Assembly: GCA_033065855.1 (NCBI GenBank)
Contig: JAVXUO010002897.1
Location: 1 to 64,000, forward strand
Reading direction: 5' to 3'
DNA length: 64,000 nucleotides
Source of the DNA: Escallonia rubra
Taxonomy: Eukaryota; Streptophyta; Magnoliopsida; Escalloniales; Escalloniaceae
Made by a program: the position numbers and the translations under genes. Numbering within the stretch: position 1 is the stretch's first letter; each line of letters begins with the position of its first letter. Under the pieces are notes generated by a model. The model did no database searches, was not told the DNA's origin, and saw only the letters and a program-made list of their open reading frames with translations. Of this stretch, positions 22,086 through 35,000 are shown one piece after another.

Positions 22086-23965
22086 AGGTATTGTCTCAGT
22101 GACGTTCGTCACTGCGCCCGTGCGCCGTTTTCATGATACGTGCCGCGGCACCAAGTATTGTCTCCGCGACGTTCGTCGCCGCGCCCGTGCGCCACTTCCA
22201 TGATACGTGCCCTGGCACCAGATATTGTCTCGCAACGCTCGTTGCCGCGCCCACACGCCACAATCAATGTCTCATGCCTTTGGCATCGCGCCCATGCGCC
22301 ACAATCATGTCTCGTGCTGTAGGCACCGCGCCCATGCGCCACAATCATGTCTCGTGCTGTAAGCATCGCGCCCATGCGCCACAATCATGTTACAGGCCTC
22401 TGGGCATCACACTCATTCACCACACCAGGTGCCCACGCCATGGACGTGGAACATGCTTCGATCCACTCTCTAGGGTGTGCAGCATTCCAAGGGGCTCTAC
22501 TCGTAGTGCTCCGGCATGAGGACCCCTCGCAACGGGATAGGCTCGTTACCATAAAGCTATCACCGTCTTCATTCCGAGGGGCTCTGCTCGCAGTGCTCCG
22601 ACACGAGGACCCCTCACAACGGGATAGGCTCGTTACCACAAAGATATCGTCGTCTTCATTCCAAGGGGCTCCACTATCAGTGCTCCTGCACGAAGACCCC
22701 TCGCAGCGGGATAGGCTCGTTACCACAAAGTTATCACCGTCTTCATTCTGAGGGGCTCCGCTCGCAGTGCTCCGACATGAGGACCCCTCGCAATGGGATA
22801 GGCTCGTTACCACAAAGCTATCGTCGTCTTCATTTCGATGGGCTCCACTCGCAGTTCTCCCGCACGAGGACCCCTCGCAGCGGGATAGGCTCGTTACCAC
22901 AAAGCTATCGCCGTCTTCATTTCGAGGGGCTCCGCTCGCAGTGCTCCGGCACGAGGACTCTTCACAGTGGGATAGGCTCGTTACCACAAAGCTATCGCCG
23001 TCTTCATTCTGAAGGGTTCCACTCGCAGTGCTCCGGCACGAGGACCCTTCGCAACGGGATAGGCTCGTTCCCACAAAGCTATCGACGTCTTCATTTCGAG
23101 GGGTTCCACTCGTAGTGCTCTGGCACGAGGACCCTTCGCAGCGAGATAGGCTCGTTACCACAAAGTTATCGCCATCTGGGGTGACTTGCATGACATTAGG
23201 CACTGAGCTGCGACCATGTCCACTCATGTTACCGGTGATCGTCGGTGCCCCCAAGACGATCACCCCCGGGTCACTCCGGGATGGGAGCAGGTCTTTGGAG
23301 GGCATCGCGCCTAGTCCGCCTGGCAGTTGGCTACAGGGGCAACCCTCACCGCTGTCAGGTTCTCTACGCGTCTCTTGACGCACCTTGTGGGATTCAGTAA
23401 GGGCTTGGACCGGTGGCTGGGGCAACGGGCTTACTCTGATCATGTCGTCGTGTGTGGTCAGTCTTCTCAGACAGGTAGAGAGATGTTGTGTGAGGCAAGG
23501 CAGTGCGAATTTGGGAACCGACAGTCCGACGGAGAACCGGTATTTGTGGACCCCCTGGTGACGTGTCACTCCCAGGGGCGACACGTGTCAACTAATGACA
23601 CATGCATACTTTTGACTTTGGAACTCAATTGTAGGAATCTCTCTCATTTGACATTTTCACTTTCTCTCTCTAAAAACCCATTCTCTCTGGAATTCTAGAG
23701 AGAGAAACACATTTGGACTTCCGACATCATGCCCCTGACGCTGCACGCCTGACTTGGACCCTAACTTGGATTGGCGATTGCCGGCTTTGTTCGTCTCCGC
23801 CTTGTCTGCGCAGCACTGCCAGCCCTTACGGCCTGTCTGGGAAGCCTTGCTCTCTGCCCTTACTCCGCCATCACTGTCCCTCACTTTGCATACGTGGAAG
23901 CTGACTCGGACTGTAGCCTTTCGTGGCACCTCCACGTAGGTACGAACCCACTTTCCTTGACATCA
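22086..23965 (+). repeat. 3' LTR of the 11249-23965 element
   Basis: Aligns with the 5' LTR from its ~70-bp repeat zone to the CATCA end and is shorter at its 5' side. It carries about eight copies of the 87-bp unit (22480-23175) against about five in the 5' LTR. The - strand frame of 399 codons across the array (22385-23584) is repeat-born and is not called. Confidence 0.85.
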
Positions 23966-24134
23966 CCATGCCACCACGTACGCACCAATGAATACCAGCA
24001 GTGGTGATGGAGGACAGAAGAGAAAGGCACTGAGAGGGAGAAGGGTTTTTTTTTCCTGTAGAAAGAGGAGACCCTACCATGCTTCTAAGCTCGAGCAACG
24101 GCTTAATGGATTAAAAGTTGTTGAAAGTTGTTGA

Positions 24135-24443
24135 AGGTGTTTGGGTAAAAAGAGATTAAAGTAATTTTGGTGTAGCAAAATTATCATATAGTTTCTTCAA
24201 ATTAAAATTGAGCATTTAATGCTGTTTATATGTAAGGATATTTTGGTGAATATCTTGGTCAAACCTGATTTTTTAAAACAGATTAAATCTTAATCCAAGA
24301 AAATGAGGATTATGGATTTAATCAATTTTGAGCACATCGAAGCAGATGTATTTATTTATTTATTTTATTAAACACTTCAAAACTGATTTGATCCTGATTT
24401 AATCAGGTTTGACCAATCTAGAATCAATCTCAAACACCATCTT
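24135..24443. mobile_element. Possible MITE with GGTGTTTG ends
   Basis: GGTGTTTGGG near 24135 pairs with CTCAAACACC near 24433, and inner arms GGTCAAACCTGATT (24257) and AATCAGGTTTGACC (24400) are inverted. The interior is AT-rich. I could not see a clear target-site duplication, so the class (hAT or Harbinger) is open. The remaining bases from 23971 to 24700 hold nothing recognisable. Confidence 0.4.
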
Positions 24444-24705
24444 AACGTGTTAACTATGAAACTGAGATAACTTAACTCTGGTCTAGACCATTCTAGGCTA
24501 GATATTGGAGTCCCTTGTGTTGCAGGTGACCGTATTGTGAAGTCAAGATTTCCGGGCTTCACTTGCATGTAATGCCTAGCTAATTCTGCAAGTCCCAATC
24601 CACCTCATTATTGAATCATAGTCTGTGATCATCATTTACAACCAAGTCCATCTGAGCTAAGAAACGGAAGGCAGAGCATACAGTGAAGAAAATACGATGG
24701 CACTA

Positions 24706-27700
24706 CTAATAATGTGGTTTTGCAACAACTAGTATAGGGGATTTCTTGTGCACGGTGATCCCAGTGGTCTCTGTCATGTCCAAATCCTCTGCTCCATCAG
24801 GCAATGCAAAATCAAACTTGTGCACCATATTAGCCACTGCAAGCTCATTAAGACTCATTGCAAAGAGCGTACCAGGACAACCCCTCCGGCCAGCTCCAAA
24901 AGGAATCAACTGAGAGTGAAACCCTTTGTAGTCTATAGCAGAATTCAAGAACCTCTCTGGATGAAACTCCTCAGCATCTTCCCAGAGCGATGGATCTCTT
25001 CCGATTGCCCAGGCGTTAATAAACACTTGCGTGCCGGCTGCAATGTCGTATCCCATTATTCTGACATCCTGCGTTGATTCTCGAGGAACTAGCAGTGGAA
25101 CTGGAGCGTGTAGCCGCAGGGTTTCCTTGATTACTGCTTTTAAGTAATGCATTTTCTCTAGATCGTCCCCGGATATATTTGGTTTGCCTCTGGCAATCTC
25201 TCGGACCTCATCTTGCAATTTCTTCATGACTTTTGGGTGTCTCAGGAGCTCTGCCATTGCCCACTCTAAAACTGTGTGTGTAGTATGAGTCCCAGCAGCA
25301 AACATATCCTGCAAGAAACTAAACGTCAGTCATGTTGGTGAAATACAGAATTCCATGGTATAAACATCTGCATCTATATTCATCTACGTACTGCATATGG
25401 CGACAAAGGGGCGGACCTGCTTGGACCATATATTGAGGGACGCCAAAGTTTTACAGGGAAATTTTTCGGATAGCGTGTTATACGATGTACGAAGTTGGAT
25501 AAGTAACGTTCACGGTTTTCCTTCTAGAAAACATAAAGGACACTATTTGAAATAAGACTACTGACAGTGGAGTTTGAATGCCATTCAAATAACTTGGAAT
25601 CCAGTATAAAAGATGTTTATGCAAGATATAGCAACTTTTGACTAAATATTATCAATTTTAGCAACTCAATCACACCAGAGAGATTCAAGTAACAACTCAT
25701 GTATTTGCTAATCAGGGTTGTTATCCTTAATTGAAAACTTTATTACGTGGGGTTAGTAGATGAATAACAAGAAATTTAAACCAAACCTCTACGGAAGATA
25801 GCCACATTTTGGGAGGACAGCCCCTCTGGCGGTCCATCCCTGAATTAAACAAGGTTTAGCTACTCGATCGAAAACTAGCCCCGCCTGAACACACTTCTCT
25901 ATACGTTCATTTTCTCAGCTTAAAAAAGTTTGCCTTTGTTCTCCGTTTCATGTATTTTCGTTTTTACCACATCGAAAGTCAGGTGCTTGCATGCATTTAC
26001 GTTTTTGACCCGAAAGCATTACAATAATGGTTCAATACTCGCAGCAGTAAGTCAAGCCATTCGTAAGTAATTTGAACTTTAGCTCCTAAGCAGCCTACAA
26101 ACCAACCTGTGCCGTACGAAACTCATCTTTCTTTTCGAGGTGTTATGTTCACGTTTTCAAAAAGAAAAGTAAGTCTGCTACAACATTCCAACTCTTGATT
26201 GTTATGGATAGAGATTGAATGTCATATCAGAAAGAATAAAGATTCCGTTTTCCTACTTGATTTCATGAAAATACATGGAAGGGTGTGTAAATGATAAAAA
26301 GCTACGTAATCAGCCTTACCCCAAAAAAAGGTGTAATTTACCCACAGAGATTTTCTTACCAAGATGAGAGCTTTGATGGTGTCCACATGAACAGGAGAGC
26401 TATTCATGTTTTCCCTTTGAAATTCAAGCAAAATGTCCACAAAGTCTTGGCCTTCTACTTCATCATCACTTTCACCACCATTCTTCTCTCCTTTATTTTG
26501 ATCAATGTGCTCTTTGATCACACCCTCCAAAAACTCATCAAACTCTTTAGCAACTTTCTCCGCTTTACCATGCAAACCCTTAACTTTGTCCACCCACCCA
26601 AGCCATGGAATGTAGTCCCTAATACTGAAAACACCCAGTAGCTCAACAAATTGCTCCAGCAGCTCCTTAAATTTCCTCCCACCTTCCCCTCCACTGTACT
26701 TTCTCCCCAAGGCCACCCTGCACACTGTATCATTTGTAAGTGACATGAACAGCTCACTCAAGTTAACCAGTGAACATGATGAACTAATCTTCCCAATTTT
26801 CTCCAGCATAAGGGCTGCCTCTTCTTCCCTCACATTGCCATACGATTGGATTCTTTTGTTGCTTAAAAGCTTGAGCACACAAATGCTTCTTACCTACAAG
26901 TACAAGGAGAGAAAGCGGCATTATACTTTGATAGCGCATTTCTTGGGTAGCTTTATTGTCACTCGATTTAAGCTATTTGTTACACGCTTATGTATGAGTG
27001 TACGACCAAATGCTGGTGCATGTTACGAATATGCGTTGCTTTAGTGCTATTAGCCAAAAATGAGCGCCTATAACAAGCTTTTTCTGAAACTTTTTGACCA
27101 ACAATGTTAACCGTCGCTCGGACCAAATTTGTAAGATATTCTCAATTTCTTACGTGCAAAGGCCTAGACAATTTGTCTTGTTGGTTTGAAACTGATGTTT
27201 CAAGGAAAAACTATATCTAAAAAAAGTTTTAATGATAAACTATTGGAAAATGTATTTCTACCACTATTTATTTTTTTTTCATTCTTTTTGTCGCTAAAAA
27301 TATGCTTTAGCGACACGTGTAAGCCTTTTTTTAACAACAAACAAAGGGTAAATTAGATGAGGACGTGAAAATAGCATCTTTGTAAGCTATTAATAATACT
27401 AGACTCCTGTTTTTTCTCTATCGGACAATGAAACGACGAACGCATCTTGGAAAAAATGGAATGTCTGAAAAACATCATGGCATACCTGCCTCCAGTAATC
27501 ACCATAGGGACTGAACGCTACGTCCCTGGAGCCATAGAGAAGCCTATCAGGAATAGTTGCTTTTGGCCGGTTTGAGAAGGCCAAGTCATGGTTCTTCGTG
27601 ATCTCTCGAGCTCCATCAGCCGAGGAGACAAGCAGCACGGGAACACTGCCGAGGTGCAGCAGCATGAGAGGGCCATGTCGTCGAGATAAGGACCGGAGCG

Positions 27701-27881
27701 AGCGGTGAGGGCTGGAGCCGAGCTGGTGAAGGTTCCCGATTATGGGAAGTTTTCTCGGCGAAGGTGGTAGGTTTTTGTGGGTTGTCCGAGTTGGTGACCA
27801 CCTCTTGATGAAAAGGAAGGCCAGTGAAATGCCAAGGATGAGCAGAAGTGACAAGACTGTAGGCTGCAACAAGAACAACAT
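24706..27881 (-). CDS. Cytochrome P450, CYP71 clan (CYP71A-like), three exons
   Basis: Exons 27881-27486, 26893-26360 and 25308-24706 join in phase 0 across GT-AG introns of 592 and 1051 bp to give 510 residues, normal for the family. An N-terminal membrane anchor (residues ~1-27) is followed by the Pro hinge [18 protein letters not shown], the C-helix YWRQ-VRSICV across the first junction, the I-helix AAGTHTTHT (residues 314-322), the K-helix ETLR (372-375), the FHPERF motif and the haem loop [11 protein letters not shown] with Cys454. These indicate an ER-anchored monooxygenase of specialised metabolism; the substrate cannot be told. One oddity: the I-helix consensus (A/G)GX(D/E)T(T/S) has His318 in place of the acidic residue, explained by one base change (GAT to CAT). 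All else looks intact. The neighbour on the same strand is the Mpv17-like gene. Confidence 0.93.
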
Positions 27882-27924
27882 ATTGCTGCGACTCTTGGGG
27901 CATGTATGGCTAAAGGCTAAAGCA

Positions 27925-27934
27925 TTATATATAC
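27925..27934 (-). promoter_or_regulatory. Likely TATA box of the P450 gene
   Basis: On the - strand GTATATATAA lies 44-53 bases upstream of the ATG at 27881, a plausible core-promoter distance with a short 5' UTR. Confidence 0.5.
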
Positions 27935-29087
27935 ATTGAATTTGTTTGCCCTCAAATAGACAAGTGGCTTCTATGTGTTTACGAGAACTGCCGTTTTCTT
28001 TTGCGGCTGCAGAGAGTCCAAGCGACCAAGCCCCACTATAGTAGACAATTTTGAAAACGTGTTGGTTTTGGTGGCAAAGTAAGGGTAGTGTTTGTTTTTT
28101 CTTAGTCTTATCTTATTTTTAGGCCATAGTTATCCTGGATTTGCTTCGTTTTTTTTTTTCCGTTTATATCACGTTTTTAGTTCTTAGTTGGTAGGTGATA
28201 TTGTTTTATTAGTTGCTTACTTTCTTTTGTTTATCAGTTGCTAGCTCAGTTGAATGGGATGTCATCCAATTAATTTGTTTTTTTACTTTTCAGATCCTCC
28301 TTGTATATTCAGTCTCAAAAATATTCTGGTATATATTTTTTGAATATTTCCAAAAAAAAGTAAGGGCAGTGCAAACTATTGCTGCCGCAAAGTGGATTGA
28401 ACTTTTAGGACCTTTACTTTCGTGTTATCTTGATAGTTCAAACGTAGTAGTCAGATTCAAAGGTTGAGTCAATTTTTCAATATGTAAACCGGAACAAAAG
28501 AAATGGTCGGCGAGGGTTATGATGTGTACGGCCAGCAATAGTAACCGCATGTGCCAAAGGACTATGAATAGGCAACTCTTCGTTTGGCCGAGCAACTCAG
28601 TTACGTACACGGTGCTGCTAGTCCATTCTGAAAAAAAAACCCTCTTCTTTTTCTTTTTCTTTTTACTCTTTCAGACATGTCAGCAAATATTTAATGATCG
28701 AACTCTAATGCTATCAATCCCGAGAACTCAGAGCGCATACAGTTTTACCTACTGAAAAATCTTTAAAGAAAAAATTAAGGGAAAAAAGACATTTGAGGAA
28801 ACAAACAAAAATTTTCAGTTGATTTGATACAAGGACGATGTGAAACCACAGCCCAGCAATGAGACTTGGGGGGACAATAAAACCACTATTCAGCAATGCT
28901 GAATATTGATGATAGCCTTGGCCGTGCGAGCAATGAGACCTTGAGAGCAATTTCTCTCACTTCCCCAAATTTCCAACTTCAAAACCTTCGTCGGCATTTG
29001 GAATCTCTCTTATAAGTCGTACACACCTCTCTGACAAAAATACAATGCCTGCGAAGAAATAAAAGCAATATTGGGGAGACGCAAGCA
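27935..29087. other. Intergenic: P450 upstream region and 3' UTR of the Mpv17-like gene
   Basis: AT-rich with poly-T and CTTTTTCTTTTT tracts near 28650. No further gene is visible. The last ~130 bases next to 29088 probably include the 3' UTR of the downstream-strand Mpv17-like gene. Confidence 0.5.
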
Positions 29088-32000
29088 CTATCTGCCTTGG
29101 CCTTCCTTTTCTTTCAGAGAGACGAGAGACTTGAACCATTGCTTCCATGGAGCATCCTGTTGTTGCTCAATCCATGACAAAAAGCAGCTATCCAACAGGC
29201 AGAAGAAGTTAACATAGAGTAGTTGATACCTCACTGGAACAAAACGGAAGTTAGCCACCTGAACAATTGGCCATATGCCTCCTTCAAGAATCAAAGCTGG
29301 GAGGAAGTCCCTCTTCACGTCTTCCTTGACTTGATCAGCACTCTTTCCGGAAGCAAAACCCATGTAAGTGAAAAAAACGAGTAAATCCAACGGCCCAAAG
29401 ATGATCCCATCAACTGCTACTTTAGTAGCAACAAAGCGCAGTGATTTCGGTTGTAGTTGAAGTCGCAACCTTATAAACCTGTCCAATCCTTCATACCTAT
29501 CAAAAGCGGGAAAATTTTGCATCAATTTCTCTCGAGGCAAACACTACTGATATCACAATGAAACTGGAATTTTCAGAACCATGTTGCTAACAAAAGCATA
29601 CAAGTACCTTCTTCCTTTTCCTTCTTTGTTATTTAAATGTATTCCTTCCGTCCCAAAATAAGTGCAAGCATCTCCTTTAGGGGATGTCCGAAATCAAGTG
29701 CTAGCTTTTTCAATTAAGCAATACTTTTCACTAGTTTTCCCATTCTGCCGTTTCTATAGTACTCTCTGTTCTCTTTCGCTCTCCTCAACTTTCTTCTGCT
29801 GCTTCCTCCTCTCCTCATTTTTGTCCTCCAGTCCTCACCGCCCTCCCCTTTCTCTCTCCTCTCCTCTCTCTAACTCGATATATTATTGCATATCTTTTCT
29901 ATCTTCTTTCCCAAATGTTCCCTGGTAACATCAATCAACTGCACCACCACAAGGCCAATTTCAAGCAGATCTGAGAGGTGAACTCCATGGCCGGACATAA
30001 ACATGTTAATTTAAGCCCAAGGGCAATTTTGAGCATAGATCAGCGATGTGAATCCATGGCTGGACTGAACCAAATGGTGACGGGGTCAAATTTTGGCCAT
30101 CGACTAGGCGGGCAAGGCAGTTGAGTTACGCCTTCAGCATACCGTATCAACACCAAGTCAACTCAGCGGCTACATCCTAATCTACAGAAATCAAAGCTTA
30201 ATTCTAGTCAATTTTGCAGTTTATTGGTAGGGCACTTGCACAATCAGCCCAACTTGAATTCCAAATTTTTTTCAGGCCAAATTATTTCCTGTTTCAGCTG
30301 GCCGTGATACGGAGGTGTGATGTGTCAATACTGATTAAAGAGTCACTTTCTTATTCTTCTAATTTGGCTGGACTCATAATGCTGAGAGATGAATTATCTG
30401 GTTCAGCCTACTGGATGGAACTTCCACTGAACCTGACATGATGTATATTTCCCTTTTCTAAAGATGTTTAATGAGATTTTTCTCTACCATTTTGAAGGGG
30501 GGAACTGAACTTGTATATGCACATATATGCATTTTAAAAGGGAAAGAGAGAAAGAGTAGGAGCACAAAAGACAGACAAGATGGGGGACAGTGGTAGGGCC
30601 ATGACCATGACTTTGTCTGTTTCAAGTGATGAAACTATTCAGAGAAGGGTACGATGGGAACAATAGAATTCTTGACCAGAATTATATATGCATGCAAAAT
30701 TAAACGTAGCATTTATAGAGGGACGGAGGGACTACTAAGTGAAGCTAAATAATCTCACCAGGCATTGTGGGGGCAAAACAAATGATATTTTATGACGTGA
30801 ATGTTTTCGTAGACAAACTATGCAGCAGCCAACAAAGCAAATCAGTAACCTCATGTCCCCAACTCTGCACCAAACCTCAGTGAGGAACTGAACTGTTCCC
30901 GCGTTTTGAAACTAGTTACCTCCAGGCCACCATCGAGCGACTTGACCATTGCACCAAGTCTCGTCCTATATGCATACTCAGATATACATGTATATACATG
31001 TATCACTAACGGGTATTATCTTTCTAGCTCATCTTGAAAACCTCAACAAAATGCACAAAATATCAAGGAGTTGGTAAGAGATATGTTTGCTCAGGGTCTG
31101 GTAAGTTCTTTTCTGTTTTTTTTTTTTTCTAGATCTAGGAGTTCATTAGGGAAGGAGGCTTCCACAAATACATTTCTGCAGAGCCAAATTCGTGGTAGTT
31201 AGTCCTAAAACCTAAGCCTCCTTCACATTTAGGATTGCAGGGACCAGTCCATGAAACTTTAGCTTTAGCTTTTCCTGTCAGGCCAAAACCACAAACTTCT
31301 AGATAATACTGATGCAACCAACTGCAATGTAGCAGCATAGGGGATGAGTTTAGCCGTCCAGCTCTATATTCTGCTACTGCTATGTTAATAAGGTCCTTGG
31401 AACCAGTGTTCTTAACCATTTAAAATGTTCTATTCCGCTTTTTAGATTAGGAAAAATCTAAACGAAAGAATCCAAATTTTTGCCTATGTACGACTATACT
31501 TTTCCTGATCTTCACCTGTTTGTAGCAATTAAAATATTTTACCAGAATCGTTACAGGCGGCTAATGGCAATATCATATGACTCAACCACACTTTGAAGTT
31601 TAGGCCTTCATGACCTAACTATGGGCTTAACTGGCAGAACCAAAATCATGGCGCAATCCCATTGACCCAAGGTATTGGATAATGCATGGGAATCAGTAGA
31701 ATAAAGGCAAAATATCTCCACCCGTATTCTTGTTCGTAAATTTTTGTGCACTTCTTTTTGGAGTTTCTAAGTATAAGTACAAACGATAATGGTGTATACT
31801 AAGCACGTGTTCTTGTAAATTAAGAAAGCAACCACCTCTTTTAAAAAATATATATATAGTAAGGCATCCATACTATGACTTCAGTTAAAACTTCATTCTT
31901 TTCTAAGAGCTGCACAACTAGTCTCGTAAGCACCTCTAGTTACAAATAAGATGAGAACGCGAGTCCTCCTGGCATCCGTCCAATCAGACAATGCTATGTG

Positions 32001-35000
32001 AAAAATGATTCGTGACGCTGGAATATGTATAGATAGAAGTAACCCAAAATATAACCACCCAAAGGAATCACCTTAAGGAAAAGATACAAAGCTTACCACC
32101 AAAGGAATCTACGTAAGACATACATAGCAGGAAAAAAAAGAACCATCCTCCTTTTTCGGTGAATGGCAATCAATCTTGAAAAAGCCTAAGGCACAATATT
32201 ATCTTATTTAAGATGCTTGTTGCTTCAAAAACCTCAAGCACCACCTTTGCTTGGGACAACCCTCCAACTACGTGAAACAAAAGTCTGCCTCTGTTTCTTA
32301 ACAAGTTAACATTGGTAGCTTTTTAATAATGACTCGAGATAGGTGAAAGAAAACTCTAATGCTGATGCTTTATAAGTACTCTCTACCTTTGGAATCTTGA
32401 CCATAGATAGGTGAAACAAGACTATGTTGCTTAACAAGTCAGCATCTGTAGCTTCTGATTCTTCCCCCAAAAAACGTAATCAAAATAAAGCGACTAACCC
32501 TAGACAACTCAAAAATCTCCTACTAGACGCAAAGAACAAGTTATTTCGCAAACCCACTCTCAAAGTCAAGCTAGGGCAGCTAGAACCTTAAGCAAACAAA
32601 TTAACTTACTGTAGCAGTCATCTTGGAGTTTCGGCTCTAGCTGCTTGCTGATCTTGGCTTCCACTTAATGTTCCAGTTCTAGACTTATGTAGCTCTTCAA
32701 CCATATATGGCTTGTCTACTTGAACTATGTGAAACATCCAAATGTCGCTCCAAAGTCACCCCAAAATCTGAAATACTAGAAGATTTTCTGCATGCTGAAA
32801 AAATGGACAACCTTGACGAAAATGTTTATTCTTCCTTGCTCAGTTATGCAAATCATGCTCCCTTTCTGATTTCTATTCGTTAGAAAGTAGGCCTAGAAGA
32901 CTTCTAAGATTTTTAGGGCTCACTTCCAAGATAGCTCTCCAGCTTATTGCTTGGAATTGGGGCTATTTTCTGACTTTGTCTTTCTTCACAGCTAGGGTGT
33001 TAACACTAGCTTTCTTGCTTGAGGCCACTTCTTTCTTGACAAACTCACCATCTTTCTTTCTTTCCCGTAGTTGAAGATAACTTGCCACAAGTCTAAATCA
33101 GATTCGTCATCATCTGGGAATAGGTCAACCATAATTAAAGTTGCAGAAACACTCTTTTCACCGGGGAGCTCAACCTTAGAGAAATCTTCACAAATTCATT
33201 TTAGTACTTTAAAGGGACCATCAGTTTGAGATCTGGTCCACTACGTTCATATCCTCTCCTTCATCATGCAAGAAAGAAACCTTTAGTGCCTTCCTCGAAG
33301 AGTCAAATAATAAGCCCAACAGGCTGCATCTCATATGGGGTCTCTCCAACTCCAAGTCTTGAATGAGGGCCAAGCCTGTGCCGCAAGCTCCTGGGGCCAA
33401 GGGTCTAATGCATGAATTTTTATTTGTATGTTCTACGAAAGAGTATTAAGCCCGGAGTCCAGTCTCAAAGATTCAATTCATGTCAATCGTATTGGTTATT
33501 GTCAACTCCGGGTAACCAGAATCCTGGTGCTCTGGCATACTGGCTCCATACATACATCTAGTGACTGTAATCTGTTTACACCAGATTTTAGTGAGATGGT
33601 GATTCTTTTAATATATTAAGTATAAAGCTTCGGATCTTTCTTTTCTCCCCCTCGTTTTTCATGGCAACCAAAGTGATGTATGCCCGTAACTCTATATGAA
33701 TATTTGACTATATACATATATCCTGCCAAGGGGAAACAAAGAAAAGTAGATAAGCAAACCACACTTCAGGGAACCAACTAAGCCTACACCACATGGACCA
33801 CGTAATCCAAAAGAGCCACGCGCCATCAACGCCTACATATATTACATACCGAAGCAAACAAAAAACCGGGTAGTATTGGTATCAGCTAACCTGCAGGGTT
33901 AGTCCAAGCAAAGACCATACCAGACAATGTTCTAAGGAGTTTGAAGTATTAAGTAATGCTTTAAGAAACAATTTAAGCTTTAGACTTGTAGAGAAGGAGA
34001 AGGAGACTTTTTCTTGTTCTTGCTTGCTATCTCTTCGTTGGATTCCTTGGAGTGTTTTGAGCTTTACTTTTTATGCTTAGGTAGATTACTTTTGGTGATT
34101 AGCTGACCTAACTTTGAGCTTTTGTGTTTACTGCTGGTTCTCCATATTACAGCGTCGATTTCAAAGCTTCAATTGAACGCAAAAACCTTGAATCAAACCT
34201 TTGATCAACTAGAATTAGCTTTAAACCACTGCAACCCCGGATAATGGGGTCTCCTATTGATGTTTTTCAGTACCATATTACCTATCAAGAAAAGGTTTCA
34301 TGGGGGTTTCAAGAATAGGCCCCTTACAAACAACAAATACTGAGGAACAAAGATTCTAATACTTTTCCACAGGAGACGACACAAGCATGAATAAGTAACT
34401 TCACAAAGCAGCCAAAGAAATCCACGCAATATCCTAAATGTGATCAATCATGAGAAGCTTAGAAAAGACAACATTAACTAAGAAAAGGAAAATTTTGTAA
34501 CTGCCAACCGATCGCAAAAAAAAACTATAGAAGGAAAAACTACTCTAGGCTCAACCAATAGTCATGAAAAGCATGCCTAGGAACAAAGCCCAGCGAAGCC
34601 CACCCTTACTGCTCCGATTGGGATAGGTGAAGCGCCTTCAAGGAAGCCCACGCTTTATGCACTTTAAACTGAAACCCTTTTGAAGCAAGCTTTTTCACTA
34701 TAAGCCGCAATTTGAACTTTCTGTTCCTGGCTTTTTTTTTTTTTTTAACACGGACTAAGTTGACCAAAAACTATTACTACATCCATGAAATGTTAAAAGA
34801 AGTATCCTGCCCTAATACCTTATTGACAAACGTCAAAAAGAACCAACTAAAACAACATGACCCTCTGGAGGAAGGAAAAAGAAGCGGCAGCAGGCAGTCG
34901 CTCATTTGGTTTAGATATATGACCAATTTCCCCCCCACAGTCAATTAAGTAACAGAGTTCATAATGAAATCCTGTTTTGGTATCATCAAACACAGTATAA

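Larger units (their letters stand above)
11249..23965 (+). mobile_element. Ty3/gypsy-type LTR element with nested insertions (fossil)
   Basis: The element starts TGTTCC and ends CATCA, with CCATG immediately outside each end (11244-11248 and 23966-23970), a matching 5-bp target-site duplication. It has a 5' LTR, a primer-binding site, a short gag-like start, then a pile of other retrotransposon pieces and DNA elements, a coiled-coil coding remnant, and a shorter 3' LTR. Homologous stretches near the LTR 3' ends differ at roughly one base in ten by eye, so the insertion is not recent. The coding part is broken in many places. It belongs to the same LTR family as the elements at 37308-38687 and 51087-58083. 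Confidence 0.85.

Noticed and set aside
22385-23584. 399-codon - strand frame with 29-residue repeats
   Set aside because: Antisense to an LTR and produced by an 87-bp tandem repeat; the same peptide repeat appears in other frames and in the other LTR.
33873-33895. TTGGTATCAG as a primer-binding site in Mpv17-like intron 2
   Set aside because: No LTR end before it and no gag or pol after it.
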